From Prolixibacteraceae bacterium (lineage in GTDB: Bacteria; Bacteroidota; Bacteroidia; Bacteroidales; Prolixibacteraceae), in NCBI GenBank assembly GCA_016788685.1, contig JAEUSS010000017.1, forward strand, positions 1-11,418: DNA of 11,418 nt. The letters run 5' to 3'. Both the position numbers and the translations under genes were made by a program. Below are positions 1-6,524 of this stretch, piece after piece (the stretch's first letter is position 1; every line of letters starts with the position of its first letter). The notes below the pieces were generated by a model. That model was given only the letters and a program-made list of their open reading frames with translations. It ran no database searches and was not told where the DNA came from.

Positions 1-549
1 ACGACACAAATCGGTAAAATTACCCTGATTGTAAACAGTTATAGTTCCGTCTTCCAGTTCGCTGATGAGCTCCTCTTTCAGGTTATCTCCCTTTGCTGCA
101 AACATTTTCAGCGCATCGTCCTTCGTAATGTCTTTTCTTACAATGTCATGTTTCTCGCGGGCCAGATCAATGATCTTCTTTTCAATCTTTTCCAGATCTT
201 TCTCGGCCAGTTGCTGTCCTTGCGGCAGATCGATATCGTAGTAAAAACCGTTATCAACAGTTGGTCCGATTCCAAACTTTGTTCCCGGATAGAAAAACTC
301 AATGGCTTCAGCCATCAAATGAGCCGATGAATGCCAGAACGTTTCTTTTCCTTCGCGGTCATCCCACACTAACAATTTCACACTGGCATCTTTGCTAATT
401 GGGCGGGAAAGATCCCACACTTCGCCATTAACAGAAATGGATAAAACATCTTTCGCTAAACGACTGCTAATCGATTCTGCAATAGCCAATCCGGAAATTC
501 CGCTTTCGAACTCCCTGACACTATTATCGGGTAAAGTAATTTTAATCAT
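1..549 (-). CDS. thrS: Threonyl-tRNA synthetase, N-terminal part (truncated by window edge)
   Basis: This enzyme charges tRNA-Thr with threonine in the cytoplasm, using ATP, and its N-terminal half edits Ser-tRNA-Thr. The 183 visible codons run without a stop to the left edge, so the catalytic core and anticodon-binding domain lie outside the window. Residues 1-62 resemble a TGS domain (start [10 protein letters not shown]). The editing domain follows with the zinc-site motif HSSAH, giving His73 and His77, and the visible part ends in DLCR with Cys182. These numbers match the editing residues known in the E. coli enzyme. The start is the ATG at 549-547, which gives the expected N-terminus. 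A TATCTTTG box lies 32 bases upstream. In many bacteria thrS is followed by infC, rpmI and rplT, but that side is not visible here. Identification is secure; only completeness is unknown. Confidence 0.96.
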   Translation of the reverse strand, partial: MIKITLPDNSVREFESGISGLAIAESISSRLAKDVLSISVNGEVWDLSRPISKDASVKLLVWDDREGKETFWHSSAHLMAEAIEFFYPGTKFGIGPTVDNGFYYDIDLPQGQQLAEKDLEKIEKKIIDLAREKHDIVRKDITKDDALKMFAAKGDNLKEELISELEDGTITVYNQGNFTDLCR

Positions 550-580
550 CGGTTTTTCTTGTGAATTAAAAAACAGGGTG

Positions 581-613
581 CAAAGATAAGTATTAATAGC
601 TGATATTAATCAA
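581..613 (-). promoter_or_regulatory. Putative thrS promoter (Bacteroidetes type)
   Basis: Read on the minus strand, TATCTTTG at 588-581 fits the Bacteroidetes -7 consensus TAnnTTTG. A TTG at 613-611 could be the -33 element, although the 22-base spacer is a little long. Transcription would begin about 575, giving a leader of roughly 25 bases before the thrS ATG at 549. This is a motif match only. Confidence 0.45.
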
Positions 614-656
614 TGTTTACTGGTTTTTCGAGTTCAAAAACAGTGACAGGTTATAT

Positions 657-709
657 AAAAAAACAGCCGGCAATAACATGCTTAAATAAATTACACGTTA
701 TTGCCGGCT
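657..709 (-). terminator. Rho-independent terminator of the DUF6588-like gene
   Basis: Two perfect 13-base arms (665-677 and 697-709, core GCCGGC) flank a 19-base loop. On the minus strand the stem is followed within one base by seven T residues (663-657). It lies 22 bases past the stop codon at 734-732, which is the classic arrangement. It separates this gene from thrS, which is on the same strand and has its own promoter-like box. Confidence 0.85.
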
Positions 710-731
710 ATGCCGACCAAAAGATCAATAG

Positions 732-1787
732 TTATCTCATCCCCAAGCTTATCCCGGCATTGTACGACAAGTATTCAGCCTTGTTGACTGATCCGAACAG
801 ACTGAAAAACGCCAGCTTCAATCGCAGACCGGCATCCAGGCTAAGATTATTGGACTCAAACCGTATGGCAATAGGGTCGATCAACTCTTCTTTGGTAGTG
901 ATGGTGGTTCCTGCAATAGGGATTTCGGTAGAAATAATGTATTTCCCGATCAGGTCAACAGTCGATTCGCTTTTGCTTTGTCCAATTCCGCCGAATACCG
1001 TAAGGACACCGATTTTTTTGGAAACAACCAAACCATATTTGGTGGTATTTGTATTTACCTTCAACATCTGCCCCTGATTACCAAAAGACACTGTTACATT
1101 TCCGTCACTGAAATCATTCGGGTCAAAGCTCAATTCACTTTGTGCATCGACTGCTGAATAGCTGGCGAAAACAGAGGCATCAAAAGGAAGGGCCTTAATC
1201 ACCGGAATCCACTCTTTAAAATTATGTTTTACCCCAACTCCCCAGAAACCAACTTTCATGTCATCACCATCGTTGCTGTATTTCATTTCAGGAACGTAAC
1301 GACCGATTACATCGGTATGAGGTAATAATCCGAACCCCAACTGAACCATCGGCACCGGAAGAATGTCCAATCCTGCCCCATTGGGCGAATTGAAGGATGC
1401 AATTGGCTTTTCGGAATCGTCTTTTATTTGCAAACGGGGGCCTTTAGTATCGCTTCCTGCCACTGTCGGCGCGATATTCCCGCCACTTTCTACCGAAATT
1501 TTACTCAATCCAAGCTTGCTGATATCAAAAGTCTGGTCTCTCTCCGGAATCTGAATAGCGCTAACAGTAATGGATAAGTCAAAGCCAAAAAGCTTATGCG
1601 TTTCAGCCGAATTATACCAACCGTTGTTCAGTCCATCGCCCAAAGCCATCGCGTAAGGATCCAAATATGCTTTAAACAACGCATTGGCATCCTTCTTACC
1701 CGCCTTCAGAAATTCAACCACATTGGTTTGGGAGTATGCCGCCTGCATAATAAACCCGGAACAAATAAGAAAAATTAGTTTTTTCAT
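732..1787 (-). CDS. Exported DUF6588-like protein, probable outer-membrane barrel
   Basis: This is a 351-residue protein of unknown function. Residues 1-19 form a signal peptide (MKKLIFLICSGFIMQAAYS) with a likely cut before Gln20, so the protein is exported. The early segment NVVEFLKAGKKDANALFKAYLDP and the following Gly/Asn-rich region (MALGDGLNNGWYNSAETH, FGFDLSITVSA) recall the Bacteroidota DUF6588 family. The rest alternates short polar turns with amphipathic strands (for example VQLGFGLLPHTDVIGRYVP, VGFWGVGVKHNFKEW, YGLVVSKKIGVLTVFGGIG) and ends in a strand, NAGISLGMR, which fits a beta-barrel outer-membrane protein. No catalytic motif is visible. The gene appears monocistronic, between an upstream -7-like box and a downstream terminator. 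The family call is from memory; the barrel topology is inferred from the strand pattern. Confidence 0.85.
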   Translation of the reverse strand: MKKLIFLICSGFIMQAAYSQTNVVEFLKAGKKDANALFKAYLDPYAMALGDGLNNGWYNSAETHKLFGFDLSITVSAIQIPERDQTFDISKLGLSKISVESGGNIAPTVAGSDTKGPRLQIKDDSEKPIASFNSPNGAGLDILPVPMVQLGFGLLPHTDVIGRYVPEMKYSNDGDDMKVGFWGVGVKHNFKEWIPVIKALPFDASVFASYSAVDAQSELSFDPNDFSDGNVTVSFGNQGQMLKVNTNTTKYGLVVSKKIGVLTVFGGIGQSKSESTVDLIGKYIISTEIPIAGTTITTKEELIDPIAIRFESNNLSLDAGLRLKLAFFSLFGSVNKAEYLSYNAGISLGMR

Positions 1788-1848
1788 CGTCTTCTTTTTT
1801 CAAGTTTGATAATCAGAATTATATCACATTTCATATTATTCATCGGAA

Positions 1849-1856
1849 CAAATATA
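1849..1856 (-). promoter_or_regulatory. Putative -7 box upstream of the DUF6588-like gene
   Basis: The minus strand reads TATATTTG here, an exact match to the Bacteroidetes -7 consensus TAnnTTTG. It lies 61 bases upstream of the ATG at 1787, which would give a leader of about 55 bases. No convincing TTG -33 element is present at the expected distance, so the call rests on the -7 box alone. Confidence 0.4.
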
Positions 1857-2080
1857 TACTTTTCAAAGGCTCTGTAAGCTTTTCAGGAATTATTAAGAAA
1901 CAGAAATACCTTCTTTTTGTTCCCCGAGTGGGGCAACAGCCCGTTTAACCTGAAGTCATTGTGCCGGAAGAATAAATAAAAAAACAGGCTTCGACTGCCA
2001 ATCTGAACTGTTTTCTTTTTTTTATGGAAAAAAATTCGAAGTTTTGACAGAGAAAAAGAACAAAAAAACATTCAGAAATT

Positions 2081-4279
2081 ATGAATATCAGACAGAGCTT
2101 CACGCTTTTACTTGTAAGCATCTCGCTAATTGCACATTCGCAAAAAAAAATAGCACTCAGTGATGTTGTTGGCAACCGTACTTTTGCACAAAAAAGTGTT
2201 TCGGGCTTACGCTCAATGAACGATGGCTTAAACTACACCACCCTGGAAGGCGGCAATAAAATAGTTAAGTACAGCTACAAGACCGGAGAAAAACTGGAAA
2301 CATGGTTCGACCTGTCGAAAATTGAAAATGCCGGTTTTTCAACTTTCAGTGACTATGCATTGAGCGCTGATGAAACAAAAATTCTTTTTACAACAAAAAA
2401 AACATCGATTTACCGCCATTCTTTTTCTTCCGAATATTTTATCTGGAACCGAACAACCAAAGAAATGACACCGCTGTCGGCAAACGGAGCCCAGCAACTG
2501 GCCACTTTTTCACCCGACGGCGAAAGAGTAGCTTTTGTGCGCAACAACAATCTTTTTGTTAAAAGCCTGAAATTCGGCACCGAAAGCCAGGTGACCCGCG
2601 ATGGAAAAACAAATGAAATAATCAACGGAGCTCCCGACTGGGTTTACGAAGAAGAATTTGGCTTCAACAAAGCTTTTGAGTGGTCACCCGACAGTAAATT
2701 CCTGGCTTTCATCAAATTTAACGAAACTGAGGTCCCGATGTTTAACATCCCCATGTACCAGGGACAAAATCCGGAATTAAAAGAAAACCAGCTTTATCCG
2801 GGAAGTTATAGCTACAAATATCCGAAAGCCGGAGAACGAAATTCGGTGGTCAGCGTCCACATTTACGACCTGAAAGCCAAAAGCAGTGTTACCGCCGAGG
2901 TTGGTGATGACACAGAGCAATATATTCCGAGAATAAAATGGACTGCCGACGCATCGGATCTGGCTATCATGAAACTGAACCGCCTGCAAAACAAGCTTGA
3001 CATTGTACTGGCCAATCCGTTTACAGGTGATACCCGTTCATTTTTCACAGAAAAAAACAAGCGATACATCTCCGAAGAATTTTACGATGACTTCATCTTT
3101 TTGCCTGACAACAAATACATTGTACTGAACAGCGAGCGAAACGGATATTCGCACCTGTACTTATACAACCGGCAAGGATTTGAAGTCAAACAACTGACTG
3201 ACGGAAAGTTTGACGTGACTGATTTTTATGGTTTCGACCCGATAAAAAAGCTATTTTATTACCAGGCGGCCAAAGAATCTCCGCTCAGACTTGAGGTATA
3301 CTACGTCAGCCTGGACGGCAAAAAATCAGGAAAGCTATCGGCGCAACCAGGCACCAACCGTGCTGATTTCAGCTCCGGAATGAAATACTACATCAACTAT
3401 TTCACGAATATTGAAACACCCAACCTGATCACATTGCACGACCAGACCGGAAAACTCATCCGGACGCTGGAAGACAACAGTGACTTGAAAAAACTGTTGA
3501 AAGACTATGCCCTCAGCAAAAAAGAATTCTTCAGTTTTAAAACTTCGGAAGGCGTTGAGTTGAACGGATGGATGATTAAGCCTGTCAATTTTGATCCGGC
3601 AAAAAAATATCCGGTTTTAATGACCCAATACAGCGGCCCGAACTCACAACAGGTACTCGACAAGTGGGGAGTCAGCTGGAACGACTATCTGGCACAGGAA
3701 GGATTTATTGTAGCCTGTGTTGATCCGCGCGGAACCGGTGCCCGCGGAGAGGAGTTCAGGAAAATGACTTATCAGCAATTGGGCAAGTACGAATCGGACG
3801 ACCAGGTGGAAGCAGGCCGCTATCTGGCAACACTTCCTTATGTTGACAAGAATAACATCGCTATTTGGGGATGGAGCTACGGTGGTTTTATGGCTGCACT
3901 TTGCATGGAGAAAGGCGCCGATGTTTTTAAAGCCGGAATTTCAGTTGCCCCGGTTACCAACTGGCGTTTTTATGATACCGTTTATACCGAACGGTATATG
4001 CGCACTCCGAAGGAAAATCCGGAAGGATACGATGAAAACTCGCCGCTTTCTCATGCTGAAAAAATCAAAGGAAATTACCTTCTGATTCACGGATCGGCTG
4101 ACGACAACGTGCACCTCCAAAACACAATGGAATTTGCAGAAAAACTGGTTCAGGCTGGAGTTCAGTTCGATATGGCTGTATACACCAACCGTAATCACGG
4201 GATATCCGGAGGCAATACAAGTATGCATCTGTATACCAAAATGACCAATTGGCTAAAAGAAAAACTTCAGGCCAGATAA
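2081..4279 (+). CDS. Dipeptidyl peptidase IV (S9 family serine peptidase), exported
   Basis: This 732-residue enzyme removes X-Pro and X-Ala dipeptides from peptide N-termini, probably in the periplasm or at the outer membrane. Residues 1-20 form a signal peptide (MNIRQSFTLLLVSISLIAHS). Residues of about 80-440 form the DPP IV beta-propeller and include the Glu motif DWVYEEE (186-192), which binds the substrate amino terminus, and YPKAGERNS. The C-terminal alpha/beta hydrolase domain carries QYSGPN (tyrosine of the oxyanion site) and the triad: Ser599 in GWSYGG, Asp674 in GSADDNVH and His706 in NRNHGI. Spacing within the triad matches Porphyromonas gingivalis DPP IV (about 723 residues). The ATG at 2081 is chosen because it directly opens the signal peptide. 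I found no exact -7 box upstream. The gene is monocistronic and ends at the palindromic terminator at 4303. In asaccharolytic relatives this activity helps peptide feeding; that role is inferred here. Confidence 0.96.
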   Translation: MNIRQSFTLLLVSISLIAHSQKKIALSDVVGNRTFAQKSVSGLRSMNDGLNYTTLEGGNKIVKYSYKTGEKLETWFDLSKIENAGFSTFSDYALSADETKILFTTKKTSIYRHSFSSEYFIWNRTTKEMTPLSANGAQQLATFSPDGERVAFVRNNNLFVKSLKFGTESQVTRDGKTNEIINGAPDWVYEEEFGFNKAFEWSPDSKFLAFIKFNETEVPMFNIPMYQGQNPELKENQLYPGSYSYKYPKAGERNSVVSVHIYDLKAKSSVTAEVGDDTEQYIPRIKWTADASDLAIMKLNRLQNKLDIVLANPFTGDTRSFFTEKNKRYISEEFYDDFIFLPDNKYIVLNSERNGYSHLYLYNRQGFEVKQLTDGKFDVTDFYGFDPIKKLFYYQAAKESPLRLEVYYVSLDGKKSGKLSAQPGTNRADFSSGMKYYINYFTNIETPNLITLHDQTGKLIRTLEDNSDLKKLLKDYALSKKEFFSFKTSEGVELNGWMIKPVNFDPAKKYPVLMTQYSGPNSQQVLDKWGVSWNDYLAQEGFIVACVDPRGTGARGEEFRKMTYQQLGKYESDDQVEAGRYLATLPYVDKNNIAIWGWSYGGFMAALCMEKGADVFKAGISVAPVTNWRFYDTVYTERYMRTPKENPEGYDENSPLSHAEKIKGNYLLIHGSADDNVHLQNTMEFAEKLVQAGVQFDMAVYTNRNHGISGGNTSMHLYTKMTNWLKEKLQAR

Positions 4280-4302
4280 AATGAATTGAAGAACCTGTCA
4301 GA

Positions 4303-4343
4303 CACACGCCGGGCCCGATTAATCGGGCCCGGCGTGTGCTTTT
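4303..4343 (+). terminator. Terminator of the DPP IV gene (36-bp perfect palindrome)
   Basis: Bases 4303-4338 are a perfect, very GC-rich palindrome of 18-base half-sites centred on 4320/4321, with ATTAAT at the tip of the hairpin. One C and then four T residues follow on the plus strand, 23 bases after the DPP IV stop. The U-tract is short, but the stem is unusually stable. On the minus strand no T-run follows, yet the stem could also block transcription from the convergent side. Confidence 0.8.
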
Positions 4344-4359
4344 GAATCTATTTTTCCAG

Positions 4360-4791
4360 TTAAAGCAGGTCTTCGTTCACTTCATCCAGCTCCTCATGAT
4401 CGTCACCACCCAAACTGTAATAATTATTTTCTTCGTCTTCGTTTCCTATCAATTCCTGTTCATCATCCAGCTCTGAACCGGGAATATCAAGGTCGTCTCC
4501 CGAGAAATCTTCATCAAAATCTTTTTCGTTGAGTTCGCCGAGTCGCTCATTGGGCCGTTTAATTCCCGATGTGTATTCGGGATTAATTTCCTTTTCTTCT
4601 TTGTACTGATGGTAAATATCATCTTCCGGAGGATAAAGGGGGTAATCCGGAAACGGATCTTCCGACAGGCCGGATTCCTGAAAAATAGCAGAATCTGTTT
4701 CATCATCAACGAAGGAAGGAGTCTTTCCCTTTTGATTATTTTGTTCTTTCCATTCCTTCTTGTGCTTGTTTTGTTTTACTGAAGATTTCAT
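4360..4791 (-). CDS. Highly acidic small protein of unknown function
   Basis: This 143-residue protein opens with a basic stretch (MKSSVKQNKHKKEWKEQNNQKGK, residues 1-23) and is otherwise dominated by Asp and Glu. The C-terminal half holds FDEDFSGDDLDIPGSELDDEQ and NEDEENNYYSLGGDDHEELDE. There is no signal peptide or membrane segment, and the composition predicts a largely disordered cytoplasmic protein. The tail from about DLDIPGSELDDEQ to YYSLGGD resembles short uncharacterised proteins I recall from many Bacteroidota, so I regard it as a real conserved gene, but I can name no function. It stands alone, convergent with the DPP IV gene, and the ATG at 4791-4789 is the natural start. Upstream I see only near-matches to a -7 box. 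Nothing visible supports a specific partner. Confidence 0.8.
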   Translation of the reverse strand: MKSSVKQNKHKKEWKEQNNQKGKTPSFVDDETDSAIFQESGLSEDPFPDYPLYPPEDDIYHQYKEEKEINPEYTSGIKRPNERLGELNEKDFDEDFSGDDLDIPGSELDDEQELIGNEDEENNYYSLGGDDHEELDEVNEDLL

Positions 4792-4931
4792 AGCCTTTCA
4801 GGAATTTAAATTTATAATCAAACGATATCAAATTAGATAAAGACCAAGTGGTTCAAGCAAATTGGTATACGGCAAGCAGGTAGTAAAGTTTGCATATCAA
4901 AAAACGAAGTGTCGGTTCTTTCTTATCTCTG

Positions 4932-4976
4932 AAAAAAATTTCCGGCAAAGAACAGAAGCTGGCCAAGGTTGCCGGA
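4932..4976 (-). terminator. Second terminator-like hairpin downstream of tRNA-Arg
   Basis: Eight-base arms (4941-4948 and 4969-4976, core CCGGCAA/TTGCCGG) are followed on the minus strand by AA and then seven T residues (4938-4932). The loop is about 20 bases. It lies directly after the first terminator of the tRNA gene and may serve as a back-up. Confidence 0.55.
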
Positions 4977-4988
4977 GCTGACTATAAC

Positions 4989-5022
4989 AAAAAAGCCCCT
5001 CATACGAATGATGAGGAGCTTT
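4989..5022 (-). terminator. Rho-independent terminator of tRNA-Arg
   Basis: Twelve-base arms (4992-5003 and 5011-5022) pair with a single G-U wobble around a 7-base loop, and the minus strand continues into six T residues (4994-4989), partly within the arm. It begins 8 bases after the tRNA 3' end, so it very likely ends that transcript. Confidence 0.8.
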
Positions 5023-5029
5023 ACTGACG

Positions 5030-5103
5030 TATCCCGGTTGGGATTCGAACCCAAGACCTACGGCTTAGAAGGCCGTTGCTCTATCCAGCTGAGCTACCGA
5101 GAC
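5030..5103 (-). tRNA. tRNA-Arg (anticodon UCU)
   Basis: The minus strand folds into a complete 74-base cloverleaf. The acceptor stem GTCTCGG pairs with CCGGGAT (with two G-U pairs), the D arm is GCTC/GAGC, and the anticodon stem ACGGC/GCCGT carries loop CTTCTAA, giving anticodon TCT, which reads AGA and AGG. The T arm is TTGGG-TTCGAAT-CCCAA. The discriminator base is A at 5030, and the CCA end is not encoded. A -7-like box lies 17 bases upstream and a terminator 8 bases downstream, so it can be a single-gene transcript. Read-through from asnA, 114 bases upstream on the same strand, is also possible. Confidence 0.97.
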
Positions 5104-5120
5104 ATCCTTTTTAGCGGTTG

Positions 5121-5128
5121 CAAATATA
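5121..5128 (-). promoter_or_regulatory. Putative -7 box of the tRNA-Arg gene
   Basis: The minus strand reads TATATTTG, an exact TAnnTTTG match, 17 bases before the tRNA 5' end. That leaves a 5' leader of roughly 10 bases, suitable for a tRNA gene. The nearest TTG upstream (5156-5154) is 25 bases away, longer than usual for a -33 element. Confidence 0.5.
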
Positions 5129-5165
5129 TAAAAATTAGCGTACCGTCAGACATCAATTATGAAAT

Positions 5166-5219
5166 AAAAAAGGAGAAACCAACATTCGTCTCTAAATGCC
5201 GGTATATAAGCATTTTCTC
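5166..5219 (-). terminator. Possible weak terminator of asnA
   Basis: On the minus strand GAGAAA (5219-5214) can pair with TTTCTC (5178-5173), followed by C and six T residues (5171-5166). A competing inner stem AAATGC/GCATTT lies at 5194-5215. The outer arm overlaps the asnA stop codon and the stem is only 6 bp, so this is tentative; asnA transcripts may instead continue into tRNA-Arg. Confidence 0.3.
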
Positions 5220-6252
5220 AAATCAGTTCTATCCGGTTTTCTTTACAAATTGCCTTCATCTCTTCCGGCCAGATGCTCGACTGAATCTCTCCGATATGGG
5301 CTTTCCGCAAGAAATACATACACAAGCGCGACTGACCAATCCCTCCGCCTATCGAAAGCGGGAGCTCATCGTTGAGCAAGCGGTTATGCCAATAGAGGTT
5401 TTGGCGGTCTTCAGTCCCTGTAAGAGCCAATTGTTTCAACAATGTTTCTTTATCAACCCGGATACCCATCGATGACAATTCGAGCGAGGTTTCCATCATC
5501 GGATTCCAAACCAGTATGTCTCCGTTCAGACCTTTGCGGTTGCCGAATGTAGGTGTTGTCCAGTCATCGTAATCAGGAGCACGGCCGTCGTGTTTTTCGC
5601 CTCCGGGCAGAACACCTCCGATGCCGATAATAAATACAGCCCCGTATTTTTTAGCCGCTTCATGTTCGCGGTCTTTGGGCGTCAGGTCAGGATATTGCTC
5701 TTCCAGCTCTTCGGCATGAACAAACGTAATTTCTTCGGGAAGTATGGGTTTGATCTGCGGAAAATTTTCGGATACAATAAACTCGGTGCGTAAAAAAGTA
5801 GAATAAATCTTCCGGACAATCTTCTTCAGGAAATCCAAATTACGCTCCTCTGCTGAAACTACCCGCTCCCAGTCCCATTGGTCGACATACAGCGAATGAA
5901 TATTGGAAAGTTCTTCGTCAGGACGTATGGCATTCATGTCGGTGTACAACCCGTAGCCCTGTCCGATGTTCAGGTCAGCCAAGGTCATACGCTTCCATTT
6001 GGCAAGCGAGTGAACGACTTCGGCCCTGTGGTCTCCCAGTTCTTTTACCGGAAAAGTTACCGGCCGTTCCGTTCCATTCAGGTCGTCATTAATTCCGGTA
6101 CCTTTCATTACAAATAACGGGGCGGTAACCCGGCGCAAACGCAACTCGGCTGCCAAATCCTGCTGAAAACTGTCTTTTACAAGTTTTATGGCCTTTTCTG
6201 TCTGATTCACATCAAGTAAAGGCTGGTAATTTTGGGGGATAAATAGTTTCAT
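5218..6252 (-). CDS. asnA: Aspartate--ammonia ligase (ammonia-dependent asparagine synthetase)
   Basis: AsnA makes asparagine from aspartate, ammonia and ATP, releasing AMP and pyrophosphate, in the cytoplasm. It is a relative of the catalytic core of class II aspartyl/asparaginyl-tRNA synthetases. The protein has 344 residues, close to the family (330 in E. coli). Family blocks visible are LRLRRVTAPLFV (37-48), TERPVTFPVK (61-70), AEVVHSLAKWKR (77-88), GQGYGLYTDMNAIRPDE (97-113), HSLYVDQWDWE (119-129), LELSSMGIRVD (257-267) and the class II motif 3-like GGGIGQSR (302-309). All look intact. The ATG at 6252-6250 gives the standard start MKLFIPQNYQ. An exact -7 box match lies about 60 bases upstream. 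No asnC-type regulator is nearby. tRNA-Arg follows on the same strand. The identification is secure. Confidence 0.97.
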   Translation of the reverse strand: MKLFIPQNYQPLLDVNQTEKAIKLVKDSFQQDLAAELRLRRVTAPLFVMKGTGINDDLNGTERPVTFPVKELGDHRAEVVHSLAKWKRMTLADLNIGQGYGLYTDMNAIRPDEELSNIHSLYVDQWDWERVVSAEERNLDFLKKIVRKIYSTFLRTEFIVSENFPQIKPILPEEITFVHAEELEEQYPDLTPKDREHEAAKKYGAVFIIGIGGVLPGGEKHDGRAPDYDDWTTPTFGNRKGLNGDILVWNPMMETSLELSSMGIRVDKETLLKQLALTGTEDRQNLYWHNRLLNDELPLSIGGGIGQSRLCMYFLRKAHIGEIQSSIWPEEMKAICKENRIELI

Positions 6253-6311
6253 TCGTTCAATACTTTATTTCGTTATTAATCCGGAATAGCAAATAATCTA
6301 AATTTTCGCCA

Positions 6312-6319
6312 CAAAAATA
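6312..6319 (-). promoter_or_regulatory. Putative -7 box of asnA
   Basis: The minus strand reads TATTTTTG, matching TAnnTTTG, 59 bases upstream of the asnA ATG. I see no TTG at the proper -33 distance. The 272-base divergent gap between asnA and the MFS gene (6253-6524) holds little else: it is AT-rich, with no strong repeat, RNA-like fold or clear plus-strand promoter (the nearest is TTTGTTTG at 6462-6469, one mismatch). Confidence 0.35.
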
Positions 6320-6524
6320 GCAACCTAATCATCATTCTGAAGCTTTTCTGATCTTTTATATTCTATTTTCATCATTTTTTACGACTTTTTGTAACCATTC
6401 ATCAGATTTACAGATCATACTCAGATAATCAGTAAAGTTTTAAGTCTTTCGTAATTCAGGCTTTGTTTGAAAGAATGTTTCAAGCCAAACCATTTAGAAT
6501 TTCTATTTTTATCCAAAATTCACA

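Noticed and set aside
613..1077. Plus-strand open frame of 154 codons
   Set aside because: It lies mostly antisense to the DUF6588-like gene, contains the terminator stem, and its product has no recognisable features; the minus-strand gene explains the region.
1916..1936. Small hairpin with CCCC/GGGG stem
   Set aside because: The stem is short and has a bulge, with no T-run on either strand, so I do not call it a terminator or regulatory element.
1883..2175. Two overlapping minus-strand open frames in the gap before the DPP IV gene
   Set aside because: Their low-complexity Phe/Lys/Ser-rich products reflect AT-rich intergenic sequence and antisense of the DPP IV start; no start signal or family resemblance is seen.
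4969..5475. Plus-strand open frame of 168 codons
   Set aside because: It runs through the tRNA-Arg gene, its terminator and the antisense of asnA, so it cannot be a real gene.
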